This document shows positions 45,845 through 58,859 of a stretch of 64,000 nt of DNA, in pieces; position 1 is the first letter of the stretch; every line of letters begins with the position of its first letter. The stretch lies in assembly GCA_010645155.1 (NCBI GenBank), contig JAAGOF010000300.1, positions 129,993-193,992 of the forward strand, read 5' to 3'. The DNA comes from Tigriopus japonicus (Eukaryota > Arthropoda > Copepoda > Harpacticoida > Harpacticidae). The translations under genes and the position numbers were made by a program. The notes below the pieces were generated by a model. The model ran no database searches. It was not told the DNA's origin and worked only from the letters and a program-made list of their open reading frames with translations.

Positions 45845-46450
45845 CCTCAAGGATGAGCTTCATGGATAGGAATACACCCTGACACGAAATATTTGTCCTA
45901 GTCATCCTTTGAAGCCAAAAATTACAGCAATGCTTGAACAGTTTGACACGATTAAACCACCAGTGTGGCCCAAAAAGTTTCCACAATATTTTTGGATTAG
46001 TTGGGATGTCATTGAGAAACAAAAAGTGAACATCATTGCTGGAACAGAAATTGTCAATGTGATGTCCGGTGCTTTCTTCTTGCGCAGTTCTATCTGCCTT
46101 TAAACCGCTGTTAAAGGATAGTGAATGTCGTGAATCAAATTTTGCTCGGTCTTAGAGAAAGAAGAGTAATTTGCAATCACCTACAGGCAAAATTAACGCA
46201 ATTTACTGTCTGCCATTATTCAAGAGCTCATAGAATCTCGACCGTCCATCAACATTTTAGGCAAAGAAAGACACCTTAAAAACTACAACTAAACTTTGTG
46301 CCGTTCACACTATCCAATTTGGCAATTTGGTCGATAGCATGCCAAATATCATTTCCAAGGATAGAGAGACTAGTTGGGGATAGATTGGATGTTAAGTCAT
46401 TCAAACTAATTCTTACATAATCAGGGTATTTTGGTTCAAAATTGATATTT
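45845..46450 (+). repeat. Dispersed repeat, copy 2
   Basis: The body 46030-46395 matches 21755-22135, and the right end 46393-46445 is the reverse complement of 20466-20518. The left end near 45870 (AATACACCCTGACACGAAA) also resembles the text at 20445-20460 (ATACACCCTAACATGAAA), which suggests long, diverged terminal inverted repeats. Length about 600 bp, no coding capacity. Confidence 0.7.
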
Positions 46451-49400
46451 TCATTTTGGGGTAAATGCTCTTCTATTCTAAAATGGCTTGTACCTCGTCT
46501 TTGATGGGAGGGGTTTTTCTTAGAAATCAAGTCGTTTTAGTTGGTCAAAACAGGAGGACCTTTCATTAAGGGCTGAGTTGTGGGAATGTCTAAGACCTCG
46601 TTGTTAATAGGTTCAGTAAATAGAGTACTCGTAGATCTAGATGCCCAACCCTGTACCCAACAAAGACACCTCGAATGCTGGGAACGTCTCACCTGTACTG
46701 TACAACATTATTCGAAAACGTATGGTACCTATATTGTATTAACTTGATCTTTACCAAGTTGCAACATGAAATCGTTTCAACGTTTGTTAACTTGTTGAAA
46801 TGGGGCAATCATTGACCGAGTCACATTTTTCTTGTCCATTGGACCTGTTGTCCTCAGGAACTTACCAAGACTCGAGAATGAAGTCAAGGTGAGGAGAACA
46901 AAGTTGTTTTGTGGTTGGTTTAGCTTTTACTCCTACCCGTCTTCCACCTCATTCGGTAGTCATCTTCCCTCGACCGACTGCATACCATACCTCTTGGGTC
47001 CCATTGTGGTAGCTTGCATGACTGCTACCGAGCAACCATCCACCACCGAGTATCCAAGAGCAAACCGGCCAAAGTGGAGAGCATGTTGTAATCAAAATCC
47101 TCGTCCGTCTTGGTCTGGTCATCAAAGGAATGTTCGTCCGAAACAGAAGCACATTTGGGTTGCATGGTACTGAATGCTTGGCACCCGCACTGTTCAACCT
47201 TCACTCACTCACACACTTATGAAGTCTTAAACTCTCAAAGAAGTGGTTAGAATGGGCTACTCCTTAGGCTCTTGAGATCCCGGTCCCCACGCATACATAT
47301 TTGTTCATATAGCCAAACAAGTCTTGTTAGAGTTCTCATGCCTACTACGCTTATTGAGTCGACACCTGTATGGCCACTCTAGTGGCCTCTTTGGCGGTGG
47401 AATTCTTGAAATGATGATCGTTGTGTGAAATAAGAGAGAGGAAGGGAGAAGGCTAAACTGAGCTAGGGGAGGAAGCCTTAGCCCATTAGGGAAGAGGAGG
47501 AGATGCTTCTCTCGTTCGTTCCTACTGATGGTGATCATGATGATGCAGATTAAAGCCGAGGGGGAATCGCTCACATTCCTTAGCTCGTGGCCTGAAGGGC
47601 TTGAACCATATCCATCCCTCTTTGACACGAACCAAAGAACGAACGAACGAAGAGTCATTCCGAGTAAGTTTGTCCAAACTCGCCACATGTTCCACTTTCA
47701 TAATTTGACTTCATCGTCGACCAATGGCTAAATGGGAGAAGATCCCCGCTTGTTCTGTTCTATCCTGTGGGTTGATAACTAATGTGGTATTTCCAAGAGA
47801 ATCCATGGGCGGTAACAACAATGAATGTAATGAACATAAATCTGAATGGCATCACTCCCATATTGAGCAGAATTGAGATATCATTCTGTCGCAATGAAAA
47901 TGCAGAGGAAAATATCAACATAGCAGACAGAGTACATCATTTCTTTTTGACTTACCATCACAGTTGACAAAATATTATGGAAATGTAGGGACCCTTTCCA
48001 TCCGTTGATTTAAGAGCCAACATTCATACCAAAAGTGGGTCTATCTACGAACCGGAATTTGAACTTAGATAACAATGCATTGCAGCTTGCCAACCGACAC
48101 GAGTCCAAATATACTGCAGAACCCAATGTGCGCCATTGTTATGACCTGAAATATCCGCAAAATATGCAGACACGGATTTCCAAAGAAATATGCGAACGTG
48201 CTTTACTATCCAGGAAAGCCTGTCTGGAAAACAAAGTGCATGAGGAGACGGCAAAGTTCTTAAATCAAGACTGGTTTTCAGGGTGAAACTTGTTTCAATT
48301 GGATGACTTTGTGACATTGCATCTTTTTGAAAATGAGATCCACGGATTCCATACAACGAATGTGTTATGATCTTTTTCTGAAAAAAAAAAATCCTGATTT
48401 CTTTTCTTTTCGAAATTTATCCGAATCCGAAAATCTATTCGAATTAAATTTTGAATTTTGAAGAAAAATGAAGAATAGTTCAGTGAGAAAATTTGAACCA
48501 TTATCGACGTTTCGACTTGTCTGATTTAGAAGCAAAAGCATAAGCTGTCATTGGAGAGATATTTGTGAATGGATTCGGGCAGTGGTGTTTCGACGTGAAG
48601 TTTCTTTGTAAATGGGTTCCTAAGAAATTTACTTTGTCAGAGTTTTAAGAGGGGTGCTTCTTTCTTGATCCCATTTGTGCCAGTACGGAATATTTTTTTA
48701 CCAAAGATGTACAGAGGGTATCCACCCTGCTCAAGGATTGCATCATGTTTGTTTGTTTCATGTAACCCTGCATGACATTTCTTTCATGTGTGATTTACCC
48801 ACTTGACCCCTAAATGTGCTTTTATCTTTATTTGCCAAAACTCTTAAAGAATTGTGATGAGTAGTTCACATCATTAAGCAACAATAGAGCGAAAAGAATA
48901 CCAAAGAATTATCCCTCCGTGATCTTTCATTCATCGCATTCATTCAACGTAGATTCATTGTTATATGCTTTACATTCTGTTTCTTACATTAAGGACTGCT
49001 TAAATGCCCAATTTCAATGACAACATGCTACTCAAAAACGATCGCTTTCATGTTTGCCTCATCTTGTGCTTTATGTGAGTTTGGATTATTTACTGTCCTT
49101 GAAGAGACAAAGGTTTGCAGACTTGCATATTTCAAGGATGACCTACTATTTCCATGCCCAAGAATATCCTACCTCTGCGAAAAACAATGCAGTCAAACAT
49201 CCCCAGGAGCCCCAAAATACGTAATTTTGACCAAAATCAATTTTGGAATCAAAGTGGGAACTCAATATTAGAACCATAGAGAACATCAGACAGAATAAAC
49301 TGTAAGTGCATTTGGACAAAAACGGTTAAGTGTATTTGAAAGGAGGTTGAAAGCGTTTACCAAGTCTTTGCTAAAAAAAGAAGCTCAAAGATTTGACACG

Positions 49401-52149
49401 GACGCAAAGGTTATCGGACTTTTTTGAAATGATGCATGTCTTCTGTTTTTGTATTGAGGGTTCTTATTAATCCTGATACAAACAAATATTCTTGTGAATC
49501 AGCTTTTACACATTTGCCTAAAAACCTCACTCAAACGATTCAATGTGAGTAAAACTCCAGTGGATCTGTCAAAGACGATTCTCATTTTCATAACCCGTGG
49601 GGCTTCGTTTTTTAGATTATTCAATGCATTACCGTCCTTTGGCTGGATATAATTTTTAAAGAATAGGTCAAATTCTTTCTTCGGTGGGCAAATTTCCTTT
49701 AGTTTTCTTTTAGTGGGTATATTTGATAAAAAACAGAATAAAGAATCGTCCCAATGTTGATATACAAACTTGCATCAAGAAATAGGAGTAAAAAGTACTG
49801 TACCTCCAGGGATCCTCCTCAGAAAGTTTTTTGCCATCTTGTCAAAGCTTAAATGCGCGAAACAAAATGCGGTGCTAACCCACGCAACCTCATTTTGTCC
49901 GCCAGCCCCTTTTTTCAAAATTATTCAATAGTAAGTTTAGACCCAAACGAGTGGCAAAAAAAAAGTGACGAAAATTATGAATTTTAAAGCAAGGGTTTTC
50001 TACTTGAACATAGTGCAGCACAATTAGGGAAACAATTTCCATCCGGAGACCCTCTGTTGTTATCACAATAAAGCCAGTGTTTGTCAAGATGAAACGTGAC
50101 ACTTTGCGTCAGACAAACAAAAGATCAACGAAATTGAGTCATTTTATGGGCCGTTTTACAATACTAGCTAGGAGCAAATGCATCTATTTACATTGCTGGG
50201 TTTTCTCTGGGCACAAATAGAACCTAATGCAAAAATATTACTTTTATGTTTCGATTTGATCAGACGAAGACTCCTCTTACAAAAGCACAACTCTTTGGTT
50301 AGACAGAGAATTGCTCAATCCAGAAATTGAAAAACTAAAATGTTCGTGTTTTTTCCTGCCGCCTGTGCTCATTTATGCCGTTCACGCAAACCTCTTCTGA
50401 TCTGTGGAAATAAAGTTGGGTAAACACATGGGAAACGAGGTTGGGATCGAAGAGTGCCAGGGGGATGATTATTACATGTAGAAAGTACATGCATTGTAAA
50501 GTGCACTGAAACATATCCAATTGATTCTTTTCGTCATGGGAAAACAAAATTTTGACAATTCTCAAAATGTCGTCAATTCAATTGACATTTTGGTTTTCAC
50601 GGCATTCAGAGGCAACACCAAGGTGGCTGTACAGAAAAAAAATCACCTTTGCATATTGAAAATAGCTTACATCGTCACATACGACAAAAAATCAATTCAA
50701 TATCTCATTTCCTGGTTGCCTTGTGTAGTTTAAAAGAATACTATCATTTCAAATGTCATACTTGGGCTCTCAAAAACTCTCAATTTTAAGCAAACCTTAG
50801 TTTCTCTTTACTTGAAAGATTGTTACTGACTGAAAATTTACTTAAAATTCAATTTTCCGAGCATAAATTTGTTTGTTGATTCCTAATGCTTCCAGTTTAA
50901 AGTTTAGAGAGAAACTGATTTGACAACCTGGTTATGGAAGCTAAATGCTTGCCGATTGATGTATTTTTTGAGAAAAACCTTTTCTTTGGACTGAAAGTTT
51001 ATTTAAATATTTGATTAATTTAAGGTGCTGTTGTTATCGAATATCGTTTTTGAGGTTCTGGAGGTTCCAGTGCTAAAATGGCCATCTGCTTTCAGCACAA
51101 AAGGCCTGACCATTTTTTCAAGTGTAATCAAAAGCACCTTTGTAGCTTAATAATCTGCGTATGTTTTTGGTAGCCCATTGTCTTTCAAAAGAAAGTCATT
51201 GTTATGTGGGTGTTGTGGCCGTATATGGTCAATAACAAGAAAAATACCCGTTTCAGCCACGAGTTGGTACGATTTTCACGAAGACAAAAACTGGATAGGT
51301 CAATTGTAAGAAAGTTATGTCATTAGAACCCTCCCAAAAAAATATATTTTATCGAATTTTGGAGATAAACATCCTTTAATTTCAATCCGGTTATTTTTAA
51401 TATCTTTTTTTGCATTGGTCATGGAGGTGAGATGAGTCATCCTTAAAATCAACTTCATGTAATCTTCCGGTGTTTTAGTATAAAGCTCCAAATTAGTGTG
51501 ATGTGTTTTTTCCAGCAAGGTGTATCTTAGAGTCGGTAAAAAGTAGAAGTTTAAAGTTACCAATTTACCAATTTATAACTACTTTGACCATATGAAAAAG
51601 ATGAAAAAGGATGGCTCCTGTGCTTCCATCCCTACACCGCGAATTGCTTAGGCTTACAAATGAAATTGCTTGCTTTCAACTCATACTGTGAAAAAAATGG
51701 TGAACGATATCTGAAAACTCATCTTTTAAAACTTGTCTCAAAAATGTTCAAAAACGATCTCCTAGCCACAAATTTATTTTTATTTCATTTCTTGTATTAA
51801 AAGGTCAGTCCGGTTCTTGCTTTCGTGATCCTCGTTTTTACTTTTAGGGCTGAATATTTTAGGTTTTACTGAAAAACGTAGGTTTTAACCTGAAACGCTT
51901 TTTTGGGCAATTTTTACCTAAAACTGAGTTTTCAACCTCGTATGAAGTTTTTTCTCGCCTTTTTAGCCAATTTTTACCTAAAGCTAAGTTTACAAGCTAA
52001 GTTTAACTTTTTTACTTATCCTAAAGTCATTTGCACAGTAAAGTTCCTTAGTGCAGTGTCTTGAAAAAACAAAGGAAGAAAGAAGAGGAGTGAAGCCACA
52101 ATGATTTTTTATCCCAACAACATGCCGAATCAGCGTTACCAAGTGGTTT

Positions 52150-52620
52150 CAGATCAACATTGCCAAAAGTTGTTGGAAATACTGCCAATTGCTGCCATTT
52201 TTGAAGTCACATAACGCCACATTCTGCCACCTTTGAGCAAAAAGTTTCTCGTTTGCAATCATTTTGTCTCGTTTTTTAGGGAGCAAATTTTCGATTTCTT
52301 CTTTTTCAAGTCAAATACTTTCTGAGCTCGTTTTTTTAGGTCAAAAATATATATCCAATCTCGTATTTAGGTCAAAAAATTCCGATCTCCTTTTTTAGGT
52401 CGAAAATATATATCCAATCTCGTATTTAGGTCAAAAAAATCCGATCTCCTTTTTTAGGTCGACAATTTTTGATCTCGTTTCTTTGGTCAATTTTTTGCCT
52501 GCCCTTCCACTTTCTGTCATATTCTGTCACTTTACAAATTTCACTGCTACTGACTTTTCTTTACTGCCATTTTCTGCTACTTTCCCCACTGCCAAATAAA
52601 ATTTTCACTGCCTCTGTTTT
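52150..52620 (-). repeat. Degenerate TGGCAG-type repeat flanks
   Basis: On the minus strand, words such as AGCAGAAAATGGCAG and GACAGAAAGTGG recur at about 52170-52235 and 52500-52610. They are diverged relatives of the satellite at 20672. They flank the AGGTC-rich array at 52257-52490. Confidence 0.5.
52257..52490 (+). repeat. AGGTC-containing tandem array
   Basis: A 59-bp unit is present twice almost identically (52332-52390 and 52391-52449), each made of two shorter TCTCGTxTTTAGGTC subunits. Single, more diverged subunits extend on both sides. The word TTTTTAGGTC recurs about eight times. Confidence 0.85.
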
Positions 52621-52974
52621 TCTCAATTGCTTTTACTCTTGAACGAGTAGACTGCTGTAGAGCAATAGATAAAAGGCTAAATTTGGACTAAAAAGCCTCT
52701 GAAAAAGGTGTAATCTATTCAACCTAAAAAAACCTAAAGCGTAATTTTGGGCAACCTAATCATGTCATAATTTGCCCAAAAAGTTAACCTTAGCCCTATA
52801 CTTATAAACTTATTTAGAATGCCCCAGAGGTCGAAAGCTTGAAAGGTCGTTTGGTTTTACACCGTCTATCGAGGCTTCTGTTTTGGAACAACATTTATTT
52901 CAGATTATCCACTTCTAAGAAACCCCATCCACGGATGAATTTATCGATAAAATGCTGGATTTTTGATAGTATCT

Positions 52975-53060
52975 TTCTCCCGACAGCTTCAATTCGATCC
53001 CCAACAGGATTCGAACCTACGCCGTCTGGGAAAATCACCCTTTTCAATAACGCGCTAGTA
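52975..53060 (-). repeat. tRNA-derived SINE fragment, second copy
   Basis: Near-identical to 11606-11700 over the B-box block (minus strand GGTTCGAATCCTGTTGGGGAT). The A-box side is degraded. Confidence 0.7.
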
Positions 53061-55436
53061 TTGAGATTTAAAAATTGGAAAATATGTCGAAGGTCAAGCG
53101 TAATATTGCGTCCTAACGTGACAGTTAAGTTTGGTAAGAAGAAAATATGAATTTAATGAAATTAATAAGAAGGTTGGATAAAACCTTTAAGAATTGTGAG
53201 TCGCTAAACAAAATTTGAAAATTTGTCTATCCACGTTTTTTCCACTGGATTTGAATTTTGTCAATCAATTATCTCACTCTCTCTCTGCAAAAGCATTGAT
53301 CCTATTTGAAATAAAGACACTAGATTTCAGATAGTCTGCCAAAAAATCAAGTGGGGACATTATTGTTGATTCTTATGGCTTTTATTACCTTCAAGAGTGA
53401 ATAAACGAGGATGAAAGAAAGGCCTCTAATGGAATAATGCGTTGACGCATGTTACAAAATTTGGGACCTCTTTTTTAAGGTCTAACAGCTTGAAGAAAGA
53501 AGATTTAAGTGTGACTATAATCCATTCCAGGCGAATATTGACTATTATTTTGTAACTGTTTAGAGGATCATCCTGATGATAACGTTTATTTGTGGGCCTC
53601 AAAAAGAATAAGTGGATAGAATTACAAATTGAAATAATAGTAGAGGTAATCCTCAGTTCTCTCTCCGAAGCCATTGGATTGCTATCCATTTAATATAATA
53701 CTACAGACATCCAGTACTCTTCTTTCCAACAATTGCTGCAAACAAAAAATACCAACAATTTGATGAAACGATGTACAGTAGTTCAAATTTACTTTGTAAG
53801 CCTCAGAATATTCACCAGGATACTAGATTTCTATAAATTCATCTCAAGAGCTATTGAAGGCACAACCTAGAAATGGTTTCAATCATTTCATTACTTTTTC
53901 CAAAGTACAAAATGATTGGATTCGTACTAGAACATGCTTGCATTGAGCCCACGCCTTAAATGGAGCCGCTTCTCTTGATGGAGGAAGAATATCCGAGTCT
54001 CAAAATCATTTGCCAAGACGATTCGGATGCCCTTTTTGCCATGATAGTATTACAATCGCCTCTGATCTGGCTTCAAAGCGCCAAAGTTTGTGGATTCCAT
54101 TTTTGGACTCAAGGGATAAAATTTCAATCGACATTAAGGCACTTTGGATTGCTTCTTTTCGGCATTCAAGCCCAAAAGAGTCTTCGAAATCCAGTCTGTT
54201 TGACAATTTTTCATAATCAAATTTAATTTTGCATCCATTAAGAAAAACTTTTCAAAAATACTGAACGAAATCAGCACCTTAGAGACTCTAAAAAAGTTTT
54301 CAAACAACTACTGCTTGACTGGTAACTTTATGCACATCCCAGATAAGTTGAAAGTAACTCCACTCAAACCATTTGTTAAGACTTGACCAACAAATCGAAG
54401 CCATTGCTGTTACGGTAAGCAGTGTTGATCGAACACTTTTTCATTCGGAACTTGTCTGTGAAGGTGCAGTATCTCATCCCATTCGTCAGTGACCACCCGT
54501 CGAGAGTTTGACGGTGAGCCAGTCAAGCAGTCAGTCAGTCTGTGGGTCGGTCGGTGGGACGGTCGGTAAACTCGGGGTTGATCGAGGTTTTCCGCCGTGG
54601 GCGTCGGTTCGCCACGATTTTCAGGGAGTCTCTCAGTTCAGCGGCAGAAGCAAGTGCAAGAGCAAGAGCAATGGGAGTAGGAGTTGTATTGGTAGCACGG
54701 TAGCGCGTACGTGGTGGTAGCCGTTGTTATGCTAGCACCCGTGGAACCACGACTACTGTACTAATACCTGATGTCGTCTCGTCCTCGTATGAGGAGCTCC
54801 ATTCGCTGTTTGGTTGCCGCCCGTCGGTGATGCCAGAGCTACCGCGACAAAACGGGTTTCTCTCGCCCCAAATCCCCTTTGATCTTGTTCACGAGCGTGG
54901 CGCCCGAGTCATGACGACGTCGAGGCAGATGATGATAATGATGATGATGGGAGCTTGCTTGGTAGTCGAGAAGTAGTCGAATCCACGAGCTACCTGATCA
55001 TCTACGAAGACTGCTTCCCCAAAGAGCAGACGGAAAAGAGAGAGATTTTCGGGAGCGTCGATTGCCTTTGTGGGTTGCCCATGAAAAGTCCAGGAGCAGC
55101 AGTCGGCTTCTCCACAAGCACTACTGTGTACAAGTTCGCCATCATGCCTCCTTTCCCTGGGACTGGTCTCTCGGAGAGTGAGTGAGTGAGTGAGTGAGTG
55201 AGTGAGTGTCCTCCAGGAGCCAGGGAGTGGGAGCATTGGGGCGCATGAAGTAGCACATGCAGAAGTTGCCACTGTCTCGGAAAACAGATCTCCTCCCGAC
55301 TTCAGTAGTGCTTCACAAGGCCATCAAGAAGGGTTGTTGTTGCTGCAGCATTGGCTAACCACTCAAAACATTCAAAACTCTAAGATAGCCTTTTCAAACG
55401 AAAACGGGTTACGTTCCATTCGTTATTGGATCGCTC

Positions 55437-56936
55437 ATGGACTTAGTGAACCACCATCACCGTAATCAACATCATCACGCAACAGCTTTGAAATATTCCG
55501 GTAAGTTTGAGAAGTCAACGTTTTGGCCAAGGGTCTCATCTAGACACAACACCTTCGAAAAGCGGTCTCTTACGCAAATGCATTCTCTTACAGACCTTGG
55601 GCAATATGGAAGGAAGAGTCCCACGGCTCTCCTAACTCCACCGTTGACCCCCGACGATCAAGATAAGAACACGACCTTCATTGGAACCCAGTTTCCATTT
55701 CAAGCGAGGCAATTCATGGATAAACCCCCATCACCTCCCACGACTTCAGCCTTCGTTCATCCACGGTCAATCTCCTCGTCAACCTCCTCCTCAACCTCTG
55801 TGCCAACCTCTTCATCCTCAGCAGCCGCCGCCGCTGCCGCCATGTTGCAAGTCCATTATCCAGCCGCACTTTTGGCCGCTGCCCATTCAATGCCCAACGC
55901 ACATTCACACTTGAATCAATTCATCCGGGAAAACGGTGAACGGTCGGCATTTTCGCAAGTCGCCTCGGCCGGGAAAGGGGGCGTGTCTCCTCCCCGACGA
56001 GAACCATCATCGGGCCCAAGAGACTTGAGCATGCGTAACGGGTCCACCAAATTCGATTTTGCTCATTTGGCCGCCAGTGCGGGTGTGAACGCGGCTGCCC
56101 GAGCCTCAGTGAATAATGTCAAGGATAGTTTCTCTACCAACAAAATGGTCTCGTCGCCCATGGGGAACCCCATGATGCCTCGTTTTGGCGTGCCCCCATA
56201 TGCAGCCGCGGCCGCCGCGGCTGCTGCCGGACTTCCCTTCCTCATGAGACACTGGTTAGGTGCCGCAGCGGCCGCCGCTTCCACGGGTGTCCCACCGTCA
56301 TATCCAAGCCCTTCGTACGATCCCCGACTGCTTCGAGGTCCCGGTCGGTCCTCTAGACCAAAGAAACGTTTCATTTGCAAGTACTGTAATCGAGAGTTCA
56401 CGAAATCGTACAACCTCCTCATCCATGAACGCACCCACACGGACGAGAGGCCGTTTAATTGTGATATTTGTGGTAAAGCCTTTCGTCGGCAAGACCATTT
56501 GCGGGATCATCGTTACATCCATTCCAAAGAGAAACCGTTCAAATGCACTGAATGTGGCAAAGGATTCTGTCAGTCGCGGACTTTGGCGGTCCATAAGATC
56601 CTTCACATGGAGGACTCACCTCACCGTTGTCCCATTTGCCAGAGACACTTCAATCAGCGGTCGAACTTGAAGACGCACCTTTTGACGCATACCGACATCA
56701 AACCGAGACAACTTCTTGAAATCGCCGAGCGATCGGATAGCAAGAAGACTTGCGCTCCCACAGGATCTTCCAGTCGTTCAAGCACGCCCAATTTGACTTC
56801 ACCATCGAATGCGAAGAAAGCTCGTTCGTCTCCTAGTTATACATCATCATCCAGCCCAACGATGACTCCGCCGCAAGAGAGCAAGGCTGATGCCAAAGTC
56901 ATCGGGTTTTCTATTGATGAGCTCATGAAGAAATGA
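55437..56936 (+). CDS. odd: Odd-skipped family zinc-finger factor with four C2H2 fingers (Odd-type)
   Basis: 499 residues in one exon. Four C2H2 fingers lie at about 314-334, 342-362, 370-390 and 398-418, with [20 protein letters not shown] and [21 protein letters not shown], almost identical to the paralogue at 41917-43128. There is no fifth finger: after THTDIKP the sequence turns basic and Ser/Pro-rich. Four fingers and the C-terminal eh1-like GFSIDELM (about 490-497) match Drosophila Odd, a Groucho-dependent repressor of segmentation. The N-terminal half is low complexity, with [10 protein letters not shown], Ser runs and three poly-Ala tracts. The ATG at 55437 is the first in this frame; an extra upstream exon cannot be excluded. 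The odd symbol rests on finger number and is tentative. Confidence 0.93.
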   Translation: MDLVNHHHRNQHHHATALKYSGKFEKSTFWPRVSSRHNTFEKRSLTQMHSLTDLGQYGRKSPTALLTPPLTPDDQDKNTTFIGTQFPFQARQFMDKPPSPPTTSAFVHPRSISSSTSSSTSVPTSSSSAAAAAAAMLQVHYPAALLAAAHSMPNAHSHLNQFIRENGERSAFSQVASAGKGGVSPPRREPSSGPRDLSMRNGSTKFDFAHLAASAGVNAAARASVNNVKDSFSTNKMVSSPMGNPMMPRFGVPPYAAAAAAAAAGLPFLMRHWLGAAAAAASTGVPPSYPSPSYDPRLLRGPGRSSRPKKRFICKYCNREFTKSYNLLIHERTHTDERPFNCDICGKAFRRQDHLRDHRYIHSKEKPFKCTECGKGFCQSRTLAVHKILHMEDSPHRCPICQRHFNQRSNLKTHLLTHTDIKPRQLLEIAERSDSKKTCAPTGSSSRSSTPNLTSPSNAKKARSSPSYTSSSSPTMTPPQESKADAKVIGFSIDELMKK

Positions 56937-58827
56937 ATGAAAGCCAATCATCATTGATGTTGAGGCGTTGTCCGTTGGTCTCTGGTGATCTCTTATTTCT
57001 TGCTATCTCATTGATTCATTCTTTCCAACCTTCCTGATCCCTCTGCGTTTGTTCTCCTTGTCCCGTTGAATTCCATCGTGCCATTCGTTTATTCATTATC
57101 TATCATCATCACCATCTCGTTGTTGATTAATGATCTGCTTTGCATTCCATATGTTACCTTATAGAGAAAAATATATAGATCATAACTATTCCAACAAACG
57201 CTGGCATTCCGCTGATCATTAGAAAGTTGGGAATCTGTTTCAACAAGTTAATTGCTCCAAAATTAGCGCGCCCTTCCCTACTCGCACATCCCGACGAAAG
57301 GAATTTCCCGTATGCACAACGATCATTTATTTCACTTCTTTGCATAACCATTTGGGAATTCCTGCACTTGCATGTTCGTTCATTTATCCCCCCATCCAAG
57401 TCTCAACGATTGAGTTTGAGAGCCGGTTTGCCGTGGACTCATTTAACGCATGAATTCGTACGTGAGAGCGAACTTCTCGAGTTTGGGTGTTGATTTTTAC
57501 ATCAATGAGCACTTTCATTATTGCTCGAGAATTATGCATTTTGCATCGGTTAGAGTATCTGGTTCATCTTGAAAATAGAGGCTGGGTGCATGGACATTTT
57601 CCAGTGAGCTTCTTTATGACTTTGGAGCCGGCATAAATATAATTGTGTGGACCTCATTCGGCCAAGAACAGGCTTCGATGGCGAGGATCTTGTGTTGTTT
57701 CGTTCGACAAATCTTGGCAATTTGTTCTTTTTCGATCTCATTTGAAGTGCCTCTAATTTGTAATCATTTTTCTCTTGGGAAGCCTTGGATTACAATACAA
57801 ATACTTTTAATACTATGTTAAGCTACATTACATGTAACGACACAATCCTCATTACACGTTACAAAAGCTCTGTTCTAAAATTATTTGTGCTAGAGCTCTC
57901 GTCATTTCGGTGTTTTCCAATGATTGTTTTGCATTCTTAGGAACAAGTTTCAGCAATCTGCGCTTGGATTTGTGAGAAAGTAGTGAGTATACAAGCTTTA
58001 ATTGTATACATGTATGTGTTTTGAGAAGAAAACCCACCCCTCTGAACGAGTGAGATGAACTCCTCGTCATTGAGAAAATGGACGAATGCATGAGTGGCTT
58101 TCAAACATAAGCCTGTTAAGCAAGCCAATTGTAGTGTACTAGCTCTTCCACCAACACTAACACCAAGCCAAGACGGAGTAATCATAATTTTCAGTCATCT
58201 GGAAATAGTAGTTCACATTTTGGGTGGTGCTTGTGGAATGTCTCGCCTCAAATTCCCAACGAGATGATGAAGAGCAACAACAACAGCAGCAATAACACCA
58301 ATGGGTCCAGAAATAAAAGCCAGAAGCAAGAAGCATTCTGGAAGAAAAAGCATCATTGGGCTCGTAACTCTGCTGGGAACTCTTTGGGAAGGAGCAATCG
58401 TCTAATATGCCAAAGGCACGCATTCTTCTCCGTCTCCTTGTTCAAATCATCCACATCCTTATCATTCCCAGGAAGATGGTTGTGATAGGGGCTGCTTGTT
58501 GTACGTATTCGCTGCCGACGACGTCTCTTCGTCAAGTTTTTCTGTCCTCATCTGAAACGAAGAAGAGGAACCGTATTACCATTATTATTATAATACAACG
58601 TGAGGTCACTTAGGTCAGGATTAACGTTCGCTTTTTTTGATCCCTCAACCCTTCTTTTCATCTCGAGGAATCTCGGTTCAAGCGAGATGAGGCTTGGGAA
58701 TTCTCATCTGAAATCTCCTCCTCCTCCTTCTTCTTCTTCTCAGACTCCTCTCCATACGGATCATGATCTCCATCATCTTTTGTGCCTCTACCCAGTACAA
58801 TACTGTGAAGCGTCTATATACGTACGT

Positions 58828-58859
<32 letters not shown>

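Larger units (their letters stand above)
43129..55436. other. 12.3-kb intergenic region between the two odd-skipped genes
   Basis: This is the shared upstream region of the divergent pair. It holds simple repeats (CAA at 44024-44050, ATC at about 45536-45558, GAGT at about 55175-55209), a dispersed repeat at 45845-46450, tandem arrays near 52.3 kb and a SINE piece near 53 kb. The GC-rich, CpG-bearing stretch 54480-55436 resembles the promoter and 5' untranslated region of the plus-strand gene. No conserved gene was seen apart from one doubtful frame at 44674. Confidence 0.6.

Noticed and set aside
48035..48286. 83-codon frame
   Set aside because: Short, no similarity recognised, no splice context.
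53960..54226. Overlapping 88- and 66-68-codon frames on both strands
   Set aside because: Competing frames and no recognisable family; a chance open stretch or old repeat is more likely.
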